Below are positions 20,941-34,269 of a stretch of 64,000 nt of DNA, one piece after another (the stretch's first letter is position 1; each line of letters starts with the position of its first letter). The stretch covers positions 4,836,001 through 4,900,000 of the forward strand of contig NC_061154.1 in assembly GCF_905220365.1 (NCBI RefSeq). The letters run 5' to 3'. The notes beneath the pieces were generated by a model. It did not search any database and was not told the DNA's origin. It was given only the letters and a program-made list of their open reading frames with translations. Source of the stretch: Vanessa cardui. Lineage: Eukaryota > Arthropoda > Insecta > Lepidoptera > Nymphalidae. Made by a program: the position numbers and the translations under genes.

Positions 20941-21234
20941 CCGGTTAGAACGCGTGCATCTTGCCCGATGATTGCGGGTTCAAACCCCGGCAAGCACCGC
21001 TGATTTATGTGCTTAATTTGTCTTTATAATTCATCTCGTGCTCAGCGGTGAAGTAAAACATCGTGAGGAAACCTGCATGTGACAAATTTCATAGAAATTC
21101 TGCCACATGTGCATTCCATCAACCCGCATTGGAACAGCGTGGTGGAATGTGTTCCAAACCTTCTCCTCAAATAGAGAGGAGGCCTTTAGCCCAGCTGTGG
21201 GAATTTACAGGCTGTTGTTGTTGTTGTTGTTGTA
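20941..21234 (+). mobile_element. SINE family A, nearly full copy lacking the A box
   Basis: It starts at GGTTAGAACGCGTGCATC, so the first 25 bp or so including the A box are missing. The B box GGTTCAAACCC, the body and the (GTT)n tail (21211-21234) are well conserved. ORFs 21063-21281 and 21107-21316 are SINE translations. Confidence 0.85.
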
Positions 21235-22599
21235 CCGTGTTACTGCTTTTTTTTTGGATAAAAGGAGCATTATTATTATAGACCTTTATTACTATAACTA
21301 TTTATGGACAAAATAAATGACTAACCTAGAAAAATTTTGTTTAAATAGAACAATTACACTTCAAACTCAACCTTGCTAAAAGTTCGTCTTAAGCGCAGCA
21401 TCTTCACTTTCTAGGTATTGATCTAGGTAATCGACGCTTACTATAACTTATTAAGTTTCAAAGTTTGTGAAAATTTAATGTGTTGCTGGCATCTTTATAT
21501 ATGTATTTACGGTTATGAAATATAATATTTTTTTGAGATAAATATTTACATAACATGTCACACCAAGTCCCCACTAAATGGTATGTATGTATGCAACAAA
21601 TATATGTATACAGGGTTATTGATAATTCGACGTATTTCCGTTACGAGGTGATAAGGGTCACTATTTGCAATAGTTTTACCCCTATGTGCATAGTTCAAAT
21701 GTGGTCCACTTTTGATGGAATATAAGACAATTACACAATTAATCATGTAGTGATGAAAAAAGAAAGAACTAAACATCAATTAAATGTTATTTTAATTTGT
21801 TAAAGGAACTTGAAATCTAATGCTTGGAATCATATCTTTCGCTGTTAGAAAGATTACACAAACGATAATATGGAGATTATTTATATTAGATGACGAACGA
21901 AATGATTCGGAACGAAACTATTGATCCAGGAAAATCAATTTTTATTTTGAATGCCGATTTACCTAAAATAGTATCATACGACAATTAAAGCGTTATTTGA
22001 AGAACTAATAGCGCCATCTATTAATCGCTCTTGAAGACTTCACAAGGCTGTATTTTATTTTGGATGTTGCCATCGTTAGCAAGACGAGTAATATATTGAT
22101 CACTTACTAGGTATTTATGGAGAGTAACATCGATTTCAAGATCCTTTAGGATTAATATTTTTGTTTTGACAATGAAAAACTCAATTTTAGTCGGTGGAAA
22201 TAAAAATTAAAATATCTTTATTTAATATAAGTAACATCTTTAATATTAAAAAAGATCTACCTTAAGGTTTGTTTTGTTTTATTTAAATATTAAATAAAAT
22301 CAGTTATAAGACTCATATAAGGAAAACGTAGAACATCGTCGCTAGTTTAATTTTTATTTTATATTTGATAGTCGATTTTATAGTGTTTTTTATCAAACAG
22401 ACATCATTATAGTTATATTAATGACACTTTTAATTAGAGTATTCATTAGTCCCTTTTAAAAGCAAGCACTCATTATAATTAATGAAACAGACGTAAGTAA
22501 TCCTAATTTAATTAAGATGAAGTCGAGGGACACATAAAAACACTACTTAACATATGTAGTTGTGTGAACACAATAACATCTGAGTTTATTGCCAGAGTT
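21235..22599. other. AT-rich intergenic sequence
   Basis: No gene or repeat was recognised. Confidence 0.4.
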
Positions 22600-22872
22600 G
22601 GGAGCCGAGATGGCCCAGTGGTTAGATTGCATGCATCTTAACCGATGATTGCAGGTTCAAACCTAGCCCAGCACCACTGAATTTTCATGTGTTTGTAATT
22701 TATCTCGTGATTTACGGTGAAGGAAATCATCGTGTGGAAACCTGTAGACCACGTGAATTCAGCATTGGAGCAGATTGAATATGCTTCTTACCTTCTCCTC
22801 AAAAAAGGGAGAGGTAGCCTTAGCCCAGCAGTGGGAAATTTTCAAGGTCCATGTTGTATGTTGTTATTGTTA
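22600..22872 (+). mobile_element. SINE family A, moderately diverged copy
   Basis: It has the intact head GGGAGCCGAGATGGCCCAGT with A box TGGCCCAGTGG and a B box GGTTCAAACC. Short deletions affect the body, and a degenerate GTT-rich tail ends near 22872. Confidence 0.8.
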
Positions 22873-23319
22873 ATACTAGTCAGTACATCAGTATTGCTAA
22901 ACGGTGTCACTTTTGTATTATTCAAAACTACTTCAGAAAAAATATACATTACTTTAATTAATCATCTATTTATCAATCTGTGTGTTATGTGTTTTTGAAC
23001 AAGTAATGTAAATTGAAAGAGTTCATTTATATGATTTTCAATTCGAGTTAAAATTTGTAGCAAAATAATTATGTTGACCAACTTTGTAGCCTGTCACATG
23101 CAATTTCGGTGAAATACATCCAGTGTATACATATTTCTAAGTACGTGACTGGCAGATGATACTGTACACTATTCGCAAATATTAAGCCCTTCCAAGGAAA
23201 CTAAAACAATAGTTGCACATGTCCATGTCGACTAGAATTGTCGGAATGAATAGTCAATTGTTTGCTGATTCGATGAGCCCGTGGCGTGGCTTTTTGTGCT
23301 TGTAGATGTAGGTGTACCA

Positions 23320-23412
23320 TGATAATTCACTTCGTGTTCAGTGATGAAAGAAAACATTGTCAGAAAAAACGTGTGCGTCGGTGGAATTTTTTACAAATGT
23401 GTTCCAACGAAT
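23320..23412 (+). mobile_element. SINE family A, relic fragment
   Basis: GATAATTCACTTCGTGTTCA, GATGAAAGAAAACATTGTCA and GGTGGAAT recall the middle of family A. It is strongly diverged. Confidence 0.4.
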
Positions 23413-23437
23413 TTTGTTAGGTCTTTACAATCATATT

Positions 23438-23612
23438 TATATTATAAATGGGGAAGTAACTCTATCTGTCTATCGCTCTTTCTGGACCAATTCGCTGAAC
23501 CGAATTTGATGAAATTTGGTAAGAAACCAACTTGAACTCCAAGGAAAAATATAGGCTACTTTTTTGCCTAATAATTGACAACCGAATGCCTAAAACGCGA
23601 ACGAATATTTTT
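23438..23612 (+). mobile_element. Helitron-like repeat (family F)
   Basis: It reads ATTATAAATGGGGAAGTAAC, CTGTCTATCGCTCTTTC, GCTGAACCGAATTTGATGAA and ATAGGCTACTTTTTTGCC, in the order expected for a widespread lepidopteran Helitron-like repeat. The right end is lost. Confidence 0.6.
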
Positions 23613-26600
23613 ACTCCAAACAGTTACGATTATTATAAAAGATATGAAACAATTTCCACTTAAAAGTCTATCGCGAATTTGCTACTAGATTTCCCATTGA
23701 ACTGCAATTACATTTCTTAGAACGAAGAATTAGCTAATCCGTCTATCTCCAGTGGCGACGAGAGGAAAGGGATGAAATTCATTTACCTGTAAATAACTTT
23801 CAGCTCCGAATAAAAATTTGCACTAAAAATCCAAAGAGATTGTTTCTTTAACGCAGTCTGTATGAACCCTTTAGATCTCCTTAAATTAATTGATTAGAAA
23901 TGCTTCAACATTTCGGATTTATTTATCGAGTATTTTTTTCTTCAAATATCTATATAGCATCTATATGCAACAATACTTTTTTTTAATTACCACATTACAT
24001 CCGGTTCAAACCAGATTGAGCTTTATATATTTTCCTCTATTTAACACGTTCGTGTCATAGTCGCTTCTGAAATAACGCGAATGCGAATATTGAAATACGC
24101 AGAGTCCTACTCTGTATATGGTCCATAGCCTAATTGAACGAGACTGGTAAGCTCGTCGAGGGGGTATCGTTCCTAATATGTATTTGTCTTCATTTGGCCG
24201 AGATCTAATTCAGCATGGGATAGGACTGGCTTGCTATCGGGTCACTTGGGAAAAGAGTCAAAAAGTTATTTTATGCGTATAGGCTGAATGAAATCTGTTA
24301 ATTTTGAGTACAAAATCTACTTCATTATGACAGACATGATCTTTGTTGCGCAGAATTTATGTAGTTTAATTATAACGAAGAACGAATTATGTAAATGTTG
24401 TGAGTTAGTCTGTTACCAGAAAGTAACAAAAGTTAAATAGTAATAAAACCATAGAAACGAAGCTTCGTTCCCTAGTTAGTTGAATCTTTAGATACGCGAG
24501 GAACTAAGTAAAGTTATGTTGACTAACTCGATATGAAAGATGTCCAGTTATGATAACAAGCTTGTCTATTATAGTTTACAAAACAAGGAATATAAAGTTG
24601 ATCCTGAATTTACATAGTCTGCGAAGCACTTTGGAAATAAAATGATCGCCGCCAGGCCTTTTGAAATGGAGAATCTCTTTGATATTTTTCTGCAGGTTTG
24701 AAGCATTTTTTTATTTGAACCTAACGTTTTCATAATCAAATTGAAGGTGTTTTTTTCGCCATTTGATGGATTTTTCGTTAGACTTTGAACTGATTTAAAT
24801 TCGCGCCGATCTGTAAATATATTACGGATACTTTATATGATAATCCTCTTAATTAGTTAATTCAATTTATGTTTGAGTTGTTTAATTTTACTTGGAATGA
24901 GTATTTCATATTTATAAGCCAGTGGATAATACGTATACATATGTACATATACTTCAACTTAGTACTATAATATTCCCTATTTATGTGGAAGAACACACGT
25001 ATGATGGAAACTCAAATTCGTTGCATTTATGTTTTCGTTTAGAACTAAAACTTGACGTAAAAATAATAATTCGGTAACATGTAAGGCTATTCTGTAACAG
25101 GAAACTCGAATCTCATTCCAGAATACGAGTTTAAAATATCAGAATGTTAAACGTGTCATTGACTGAAAATTTTATAACAAATACTTCAAATGGCATATCT
25201 CTCTAATTCAATTGTGAACATTTCACAAGTGAGATATGACGTGAATTTACAGAATAACTTTTCTTTTATCTTGACTCAAGATTAAATAAGCATTATAAAA
25301 TCTAACCAAAAAGTCTCATGTAGTTATTCTTTTAATGATATAATCTGGAATCTGGCATTGATCTTTCATGTGTTTTAGCTGCACAAATAGTTCATTTCGG
25401 ATTCTGCGGTAGAAAAAAAGGAATGAGTCGGACCAGTCGTATTAGACGTGCACAGAATTAGACACACGCCTTTTTGTAGACTTTGCACAGCTTTTTGAAT
25501 TTATCAATTAAAATGTATAATAAGTTTTATTGACTTCAAAGTATAAAATTAATTTTCAAAAATACAGTGTTAACATTGATATAAAAATTGATGCTTTATT
25601 TCTTCATGGAATGGCCGATAACTCTTGATTAATTTTAGAGTAAATATCTATCATTTTTCAATACAGTCTGATAATGATCTTAATCAAAAAGGGAAGAATT
25701 GTTTAATTAGTAGTATAATAACTTCGTTGGTGCTTACAAAGCAATTTCCTATTTTCTTCAATTTTCTCTTCCACGATACCGAAAGGGCTTTTCTCTTCAA
25801 AGTGTTCTAGTTCTCGATAAACAAGTTTTATTTGATGAAATTATCAAAGAGAATAATAGTACTGACTTTCTAAAAACAAAGTCGTGTTATATAAACATCT
25901 AAATATTTATTATATAAAAAAATATTTAAATTGGTTTTTGTTTATATTTATATATTTGATTACACATAAAATTACATTTCCAGAATATTCTGAATAAGTA
26001 ATTCAATAATTCACATATAAAAAAAATAATAGTTTTTATTTTAATGAAGGATTTATATGTACGTTTACTGTCACTAGACATAGATGACAGTCTGATCGTC
26101 TTAGCTTATGGCAATAACCTTTTTTGTCTCATGTGCCGATGATGAAGCTCTTTAATAGGTTTTGTCCTCATGATATGGGAGGGCGGTGTCACGTGGGACA
26201 TCAAGCTTAAAGTGTTCCTGTGTTACAAAATAACTTCTATTCCCAACAAAATGAAGGAGGAGGAAGGAAGGAAGGAGAAGGTACGATCAGGCGATCTTCA
26301 TATGTATGAAGTATATACATAAGCGGATGTCCGCTTTACGGCCTTCTTTTGCGACATGACATTTTCGTAGCCTGCTACAAAAACGTCGTAGCACCTTCCA
26401 GCATTTCTCAAGCTACAAGCTAACGAGTTAACGAGCACTGTTCTATGTGAATAACCTAATTCTTTTATACCATCAATCGGTACGAGGATTCCAATTTGAT
26501 TCTACTTGTCCAAAGAAAAAATTGAAAAATAATAAGAATAATTTAAAAAATATCAAACAAAGAGAGAGATTCAGAGGTTTATTATAAGTCGACTTTTTAA

Positions 26601-27211
26601 AGGTATACATTTATTAATTGTTTTATTAAGCAACATAATGATAAGGGAATCTTTAGTTTATTTCTGCGAATCTTCATTAAATATGAATAATTTGATATTA
26701 GCATAAGTAACTTTACTATTATTTATGTATATTGAGTAATAAGGTAAGCCATTCGATAGAAACATAAAAATGTTGTACAGGGTGGAGTAACAGTAAAAGT
26801 AGGGGTGGAAAGATAGCTGCGTCGACACCATTGTAACACCTGATAGGCATATTATTATTTAAACATTATTCCAAACTTTCAATACACGATAAATTTCCAT
26901 ATAAAAAGCTTGTAAGTTAACAAAAAGGCATTGTGTTGCAATCACGATGCCTCCCTGACCGGATTTGCCGTATAAGCTAGCCACACAATAACAATGCAGT
27001 CGCGAGCTTACATAAATGCAAACAAGAATAAATCTATGGCTTTGTCCAAGAATCTTATCTAACAAGTCCTTTACTTTCACTATGCTCAAAGAATAAAGCG
27101 AGTACCTTGTATCTTTATTATTACTTTTAATAGTATCCTATACGAGAAAAACAATCTTGACAATTTTTATCACAAATATCTTCTCAGCTCTTTTGATACA
27201 TTATATTAATT
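23613..27211. other. Long AT-rich intergenic region
   Basis: No gene was supported. A G/A-rich run of GGAAGGA-type units lies at about 26250-26281, and a cluster of CGTAGC/GCTAC words at about 26368-26395. ORFs at 25625-25810 and 26859-27089 have no recognisable motifs. Confidence 0.4.
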
Positions 27212-27500
27212 TTTTTTATGGTATAGGTTGGCGGACGCATATGGGCCACCTGATGGTAAGTGGTCACCATCACCCATAGACAATGAAGCTGTAAGAAATC
27301 TTAACTACTCCTTACATCGTCAATGCGCCACCAACCTTGGGAACTAAGATGATATGTCCCTCGTGCCTGTAGTTACACTGGCTTACTCACCCTTCAAACC
27401 GGAACACAACAATACTGAGTACTGTTATTTGGCGGTAGAATAAATGATGAGTAGGTGGTACCTACCCAGACGGGCTTGCACAAAGCCCTACCACCACCTA
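27212..27500 (-). mobile_element. Short interspersed repeat family B, near full-length
   Basis: Minus-strand orientation, judged by the oligo-A end of sense copies at 31173 and 43153. Plus-strand landmarks are GGTTGGCGGACGCATATGGG, GTGGTCACCATCACCCATAG, CCTTACATCGTCAATGCGCC and CCCAGACGGGCTTGCACAAA. The family has no ORF. It could be a SINE or the detached 3' end of a LINE. Confidence 0.75.
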
Positions 27501-27944
27501 TCATAATATATAAATAAATTTACGTAATATTATTGCATCATTGCAAACAAATATATAGAGAATGCAATTGATATATTTAGCGTTTATTATATCCGTTTAA
27601 TTATATCACACATTCTAGTATTGATAGAACACAGCTATATATATCGGCAATAATTTAATAAACAGCAGTTCAGAATATGTGTGTAAAAGGAAATATAATA
27701 AAAATACATAATAAAAATTGAGCAATGCAAATTAAGTTTATTAAATTGAATGCAGCGTTTGTTGTGTTAAAGGAAAGCACTTTTTCGTTCGATGCAAATG
27801 TCATTTGAACCTTTCGATTTATGACAAAATCTGTATAATTGTACAATAGTAGAACAAGTATATTACCTATATTATTTTACTTTCACAAATCATTCGATCT
27901 TTTAAACCTGAACCGATACGATTTGGGAATCTTCAAAAAAAGAG

Positions 27945-28072
27945 CGTACTCATTCCTTAAAGGCCGGCAACGCACCTACAAGCCCCCGGTGTTGTAGATG
28001 TCCATGGGCGGTGGTGATCGCTTTCCATCAGGTGAGCCTCCTGCTCGTTTGCTATAACATAACAAAAAAAAA
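27945..28072 (+). mobile_element. Repeat end related to family B, with oligo-A
   Basis: It contains AAAGGCCGGCAACGCACC, GTCCATGGGCGGTGGTGATC and CATCAGGTGAGCCTCCTGCT, then a run of 12 A at about 28061-28072. I recognise this as a ubiquitous lepidopteran repeat 3' end; the last part parallels family B. Confidence 0.65.
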
Positions 28073-28484
28073 AAACATACTTATAATAAAGTAGGTTGAC
28101 TGATTGATTAGATGGAGAATAGATTAAGCAGTTCGATATGACAGATATCTAATTTGAATGAAGGTGGAAATAATTCTGTCGTACTGCAAGGGACATTTTT
28201 ACAGATACTAAATATTTAACTCTTATTTATGTATCTGGGTTAATTATTGACCCAAAAAGAGCTAATGACTATAATTAATAGAATGATGTGAAACACCGAG
28301 GGCTGTGTGCTTACTGAGGTTTATTATTTATTTATTTTGTATTATTCAGAGAATATAGTATATAACTTAAAGATATCTGAATAATTCGTTTACATAATTA
28401 CAGATATGTTTAGTAGAGGTGGCGTGTGTCAGTTATATTTTTTGTTATGCATCAGGAATAATCCGGAATGTTCGCAATAATTAA

Positions 28485-28855
28485 TTTATCTTCATCCGCA
28501 TCAAATGGATGTAGAGCTTTGACTTTTATAACGACTAATAATGACATTTAAAGTGGGCGGCGACAGCTGTCATGTACGGAACCCGTCAAATAGCTATATT
28601 TACTAACCTCGTTCGCAATACGCAGTCAACGGCATGCCAATCTATCAAAAAATGACAAATTTCTTCAAACAATTTTCTGCTTTATGCCAAACGCAGTGTT
28701 AAATTTTAATTGGGGCATTTTTATGTTTTGTAATAATTCGACATGCTCTCTTGATGACGTCACTAAAAATGAAAATATTTAAAAACAATTCTGCAATCCG
28801 CATCCCTATCCGCATCCCCGGATGCCGAATTATGCATCCGTAACAACCCTAATAT
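28485..28855. mobile_element. Possible hAT-type MITE remnant
   Basis: The right end, read on the minus strand, is AGGGTTGTTACGGATGCAT followed by repeated GGATGCGGAT units. The left side has CATCCGCATC...GGATG. GGGTTG-type ends and GGATGCGGAT units are usual in insect hAT MITEs. The left terminus is not clear. It contains one TGACGTCA at 28755-28762. Confidence 0.35.
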
Positions 28856-29970
28856 TTATACATATAAAATTACTTTTCATTACGAAATCATTAAAATATA
28901 TAAACATTGAAAACATAACAATAAAAGACCATTTACATTATAATGTACTTTAATTTCTTTCAAATAATAACTGATATAGCTTTATCGCACACACAGTGAA
29001 ATGCTTTTAATAAAACTGTTTGAGATCGGTCTGTATTGTAATATCATTATTAAATTCTGTCAGTGCAGAGATCGGAATTCATACTTCATTTTAAATAATT
29101 TTCCAATTGAAAAGAAAGGTTCAGAGAATGGCGTTGTCTTTTTTTTGTTTGATTTCAAATAAAATTTCATTTCATATCCTTTATTACATACAAACGCATA
29201 CAAAGACAATGGAATCACAAAGATTCGCGCTACTAAGAGTTTTTATCATATCGCAGCCTAACTCTCGAACTCAGAGCAAAAACAGATCAATTTAATTAAA
29301 TCAGACTAAATGTAAATTTAAAAACAATTAGATGTGTTGGAATAAACTATGAAACATATTTTGAGTAGTATCTTAAATCGGCATTAGTGTTTAATGGATA
29401 GCGGCTTTGATAGATAGCACCCAATTATTGAACAAGCATAAATTCGCTATATATTAACAGACGAAATCAATTTAATGTACCACACAATATATTCACAGGG
29501 ATAGTAGATACAATGCTATCTAATTTGTGTCTCACCACGTGTACATATCTGATGTATTAAATACATTTCGAAAGATATATAAGTACGTTTATAAACCTTC
29601 ATTTGAAACGAATTCTAGAAAATGTTCAAGTTAACTTATAAATTAAAAGATGTTCAACCTAAAAATTTTTCATGATTTACCGGAAAATGTAGAAAATCAT
29701 TTTACATTGAATCGATGGAAAATGGAAGCTCCTAATCTTACAACATCATATATTAATAAACATAAAATTAAATTTGGAATTCCTTAAATGATAATATCTA
29801 TGGATAAAAAAAACAATCAAATTTTTTGAGTATACTCTCTATATAGTCAATGATTTTAGTGCACAATGTAAATGGTTTAAGACAAACTGAGAAATATTCC
29901 TTAAATGTTTTATTACTGTTCAAGGGATTTCATTTCCTATTTAGGAGATAGAGCTTTTAATTGCGGTTGA
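28856..29970. other. AT-rich intergenic sequence
   Basis: Nothing recognised. A 62-codon ORF at 29107-29295 has no similarity I can name. Confidence 0.4.
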
Positions 29971-30060
29971 ATCCAACCACGCTGCTGCAGTACGGGTTCG
30001 TTAACACACATCGGGCAGAATTTCATTCTACACAAGCTTACTAGTGATGTTAAAACATTC
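29971..30060 (-). mobile_element. SINE family A, relic fragment
   Basis: CCAACCACGCTGCTGCAGTA, CGGGTTCG and GGGCAGAATTTCATTCTACA match the 3' half of family A on the minus strand with many changes. Confidence 0.5.
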
Positions 30061-31172
30061 CAAGGGAAGAACGTTACACTGAATTACACACACATTGTAT
30101 AGCATAAGAATATTTAGTGTTTCTTGTCCGGAATCGTAATAGTGATTTTCTAATAATATACAAGTGTTGTATGCATTGGAACATATCGGTTAAATTTTAG
30201 AGATTAATAATTAAATTAATCAATTTGCTTTTAAACCCTATTAGCAATTTAAACGATCGATAAAAGCATTAGTTATTGTTTATTATTTATGGAATAGTAT
30301 AATATTCTATATCTCTCAGTTAGAATAGAATTAATAAAAAAATACATTTGTTTTAAATGTTCAAAAATAATTCCCGATGATTTAGAATTATTATTTTTAG
30401 GTTGTTGATTATCTTAGGATGTTTAATTAACGATTATTTTATAAATTGTTGGAAAAATCTTTAAAGTAAGTAAAGTTAAACGGACGCACTCAGACCAAAA
30501 AAGCACCCATATATCATATATAATATGATATTTTTTTTATTTGATTTAAAATGCTTGTTTTATTTCAAAGGTAAGACAAATAGCTTAAAAAAATTCTTTC
30601 AAACAAAAATAAAAGTAATTAAAATACGAGGTACTTTTTTCACAACATAACACATCGTTTTTTACTAATTCGTAGTTGATAAAATATCTCATATCGCTGC
30701 ACACATTTATGCTATCATGCTATCGTGAACTATTCTATTGGAGTCTCGCGAATGTTAGTAGGTAGGTACCTTGTTTTGGTGCATTTCTGATGTACGGCTA
30801 GCTTTAGTCATGTATGCGTACAATAACATTGTTTTTGGAAGAACAAAGTCATAGTGTAAAAAATACTTACAAATTTATGTACAAACCTTAATCGTTTATT
30901 ATTATTTTTACTACTGAAAACTACATTAAAATCAAACAAAAAGACTGTGATTTTTCAGGCCATGTGGGCCTTAGGTTAGAACGCGTTTCTATTGACCGAT
31001 GATTTACTAGTACTTAATATATGGATTTAATTCGGGTTTTTGGCAGCATGTCTGAGTAGGTACCGTATACTTTTTACATATTTTATCGCCAAAATACTTA
31101 ATGTAATCGTGGTCCAGTTTAAAAGGGTGATATGCACATAATATCTTAGCTCTCAAGCTCTCTATCTCTTTT
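30061..31172. other. AT-rich intergenic sequence
   Basis: A short stretch at about 30957-31005 (GGTTAGAACGCGTTTCTATT, GACCGATGATT) resembles the head of SINE family A. Otherwise nothing was recognised. Confidence 0.4.
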
Positions 31173-31465
31173 CCTGGTGGTAGGGTTTTGTGCAAGCCCA
31201 CCTGGGTAGGTATCACCCACTCATCATATATTCTACCGCTTAGCAACAGTACGCAGTATTGTTGTGTTCCGGTTTGAAGGTTGAGTAAGCCAGTGTAACT
31301 ACAGGCACAAGGGACATAGCATCTTAGTTCCTAAGGTTGGTGGCGCATTGACGATGTAAGGAATAGTTAATATTTCTTACAGCGTCATTGTCTATGGGTG
31401 ATGGTGACCACTTACTATGATGGTGGCCCATTTGCTCGTTAGCCAACCTATTCCATAAAAAAAAA
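31173..31465 (+). mobile_element. Short interspersed repeat family B, full-length sense copy
   Basis: It runs from CTGGTGGTAGGGTTTTGTGC through GGTAGGTATCACCCACTCAT and GGTTGGTGGCGCATTGACGA to CAACCTATTCCATAAAAAAA, ending in an oligo-A tail. This copy and 43153-43443 define the sense direction and 3' end. The ORF at 31007-31246 is antisense to it. Confidence 0.8.
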
Positions 31466-31476
31466 GTTTATACGCA

Positions 31477-31594
31477 AATTGGTGATGTAAAGAATGGTTA
31501 CAATTTCTACAGCACTAATGTCTATAGGCGGTGGTGATCACTTATACAACCGCGTGGGCCAAATAAAGCCCACCTATCTAAATCTTAAAAAAAA
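31477..31594 (+). mobile_element. Second family B 3' end directly downstream
   Basis: GGTGATGTAAAGAATGGTTA, GTCTATAGGCGGTGGTGATC and CCCACCTATCTAAATCTTAA repeat the last third of family B, again ending in oligo-A. Only 11 bases separate it from the preceding copy's tail. Confidence 0.65.
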
Positions 31595-31639
31595 TTCATT
31601 CTCTGTCAAATACGAAATTTGCTATAAATATAAGTAGTG

Positions 31640-31911
31640 ACAATTGGGCCATTGCTCAGTGGTTAGAACTTACACTTCTTCACTGACGATTGCGGATCCA
31701 AATTCAGGAAATTGAAACGTACTTAATTTGTGTTTATAAATCATCGCAGGCCTGGCGGTGATGGTCGGCATAAACTGCATATCTCTAACTTCAATGTAAT
31801 TCTACCAGATGCATATTAACAAATCATTAGAGCAACCTAAAGAAAGAAGCTCACACCATCTCCTCAGAAGGAGAACGGGACTTAGCCCAGCAGTAGTATA
31901 TTTAAAGGGTA
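31640..31911 (+). mobile_element. SINE family A, old copy
   Basis: The head reads GGGCCATTGCTCAGTGGTTA and the end GGGACTTAGCCCAGCAGTAG. Divergence is high and the tail is lost. Confidence 0.65.
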
Positions 31912-32734
31912 CTTACATAACATTTGAACCTGAATAAAGTATAAGCCGTAAAGCAGTTTTTACACGGTTTTAAAAAATATATATAATTTTCAATTCACAT
32001 AGGTCTCTCTGTAACTGTTTTATGTAAACATTGGGGGATAATACGCAATATTATATGCTTAATATATCTATTTAATAATATGTTATTTTCTCCGCATATT
32101 ATAAATCCTACAATACAAATATTGATATAATGAGTTCATAAATCCGAAATTACGACTTATACAAATATATTAAACACATTGTCATTTTATTTGCGCTTAA
32201 ACATTCGTATTGAAATATTAATTCAGCGTTCTGTTAATATTAACGGAAACAAATAGATCCTAAATGCAAATATTGTGTTTGCGCGTAAAATCAGAAATCA
32301 GATACTTATCTATTAACGCCATTGCAGAAAAAAAGCGCCAATGTAGGTTAGGTTTTTTTTTATTATTTATCAATTGTTATAATTCAATATATTATCTATG
32401 TAATAAATAAAACTGAAACATAACCTAATCGATATTGGTGCATTCGCAGAATTGTGATAGCGTTAATAGATACGCGTGCATCGAAAATCGTATAAGTTTT
32501 TAAAATCAGACGAGATTTATTGGATCATGATAAAAGCAAAATCTTGTTTTTACAAACAGGCTTAATTTATTAATAACACAGATTTATATGTACGGGAAAC
32601 TGGACTATTTAATTTACTTTACAACGAACTAGAGAGAAATCAGGACTTTTTTTGACTAAGTGCCATTAAAGTTTTACTTCGAGGTATATTTCGTATAAAC
32701 AATAATTTTTAATATCTGACACATCAGATGCGCT
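31912..32734. other. AT-rich intergenic sequence
   Basis: Nothing recognised. Confidence 0.4.
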
Positions 32735-32744
32735 ATCTTGTTTA

Positions 32745-33042
32745 AAACAACAGCCTGTAAATTCCCACTGCTGGGCTAAAGGCCTCCTCTCCCTTAGAGG
32801 AGAAGGTTTGGAACATATTCCACCACGCTGTTCCAATGCGGGTTGGTGGAATACGCATGTGGCAGAATTTCTATGAAATTTGTCACATGCAGGTTTCCTC
32901 GCGATGTTTTCCTTCACCGCCGAGTACGAAATGAATTTATATTAAGCACATGAATCAGCGGTGCTTGCCTGGGTTTGAACCCGCAATCATCGGTTAAGAT
33001 GCACGATTTCTAACCACTGGGCCATCTCGACTCCGCTAATCC
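32745..33042 (-). mobile_element. SINE family A, young full-length copy with TSD
   Basis: Complete from GGAGTCGAGATGGCCCAGTG (minus strand) to the start of a shortened tail. It is flanked by a perfect 10-bp target site duplication ATCTTGTTTA at 32735-32744 and 33043-33052. Both Pol III boxes are intact. The ORF at 32666-32917 is a SINE translation. Confidence 0.92.
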
Positions 33043-33504
33043 ATCTTGTTTATTTATGCAGATTGGAAAAGAGCGTGAATGGTAGTTTAACAGTGCTCTA
33101 GTGATGCGTCGTGTCTATGGTAGCGGCGCGGCCATCTTTTAATCGACGGTTACATTTAAGAATTATCTTTATTTTTTGTAGCAGATTCAGTGATATATAT
33201 GTGTTTATGTATATGATATATTAACAAAACTATATTGATGACTATTATTAATTAATCAGTGTAATTAAATACTTACTATATTTGTGACTAATAGTTTTAA
33301 TTTATTATGAATGATCCTTATATTGGTAATAAAATGTCTATGTATATATATATTGCTTAATTTAAATTAGAATAATATTATAATACAATAATATTTTGAC
33401 ATTTGAATGAAATATTCAACTAACCGAGCTGTCAAGCGTGTGGCTTCGTCAAGTCACTTATTACTCGTGACAGCGCGGCCGGGCGGATTCATCGTACAAT
33501 AACC

Positions 33505-33570
33505 AACTATGTCTAGCGGCTAGCTTGTTCGTTTGTAAATCACAAGTCATAGGTTCTAGTCCAGCGTAAG
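33505..33570 (+). mobile_element. tRNA-like segment, possible SINE fragment
   Basis: TCTAGCGGCTAGCTTG followed 30 bases later by GGTTCTAGTCC resembles Pol III A and B boxes. The implied cloverleaf has an oversized anticodon loop, so a functional tRNA is unlikely. Confidence 0.35.
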
Positions 33571-34259
33571 AAAAAAATATTACTTTTTTAAACGTCAATA
33601 GTATGTATCATTTATCGTGACTTCTAGCAAATGAGGTTACATATTATATGTCTGGAGCATATTTTTTTAATTCACCAAGTCAAAAACGGTTAGATATTTT
33701 TAAGTTTTATTCTATTTACATTTGATATTTGGTGACATTTATATATATTACAAAACATGCTCTGGCTTCGCACGCGTTCAATTTATTAATAATAAAATAT
33801 CATGAATATAATTTACACACTTTGGCACTGAGGAATTATATAGTTTCTAGTGAAAAATCAATTGGATTATTATATTAGACCTACCTACCTTTTTATATTA
33901 TTAGATGTTTCACAGACACGAGGCGTTCTATGAGTTCGAAAAGCTTGTATTGTATATTCAATGTTTTAAAAACCATCTGCTTATCCTATGTATTATACAG
34001 ACACACATCATCACGACTCATTATTGATAATATAACAAAGGATTATAAACAAAATACTATCACGAGTAAAACGGTTGGTAGATAACAGAATAACACTAAA
34101 TTCCAAACTGTTAAAGCGTTTAACCTTTCTTTCTACTAAAACAGCGGAGACACTTTTAGTAGGTCACTTAAGTTGTTATAATATTCAGCTCTACAATTAT
34201 ATTACAAGTAAAATTTTATTCATAGCTCAGTGTTCTACAAATAATAATTAGAATAAATC
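33571..34259. other. AT-rich intergenic sequence
   Basis: Nothing recognised. Confidence 0.4.
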
Positions 34260-34269
34260 TATTAATTTC

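Noticed and set aside
32666..32917. Repeated ORF reading ENI(A/V)RKPACDKFHRNSAT, also at 3027-3209 and 21063-21281
   Set aside because: The same frame recurs because all three lie in SINE family A; it is non-coding repeat sequence.
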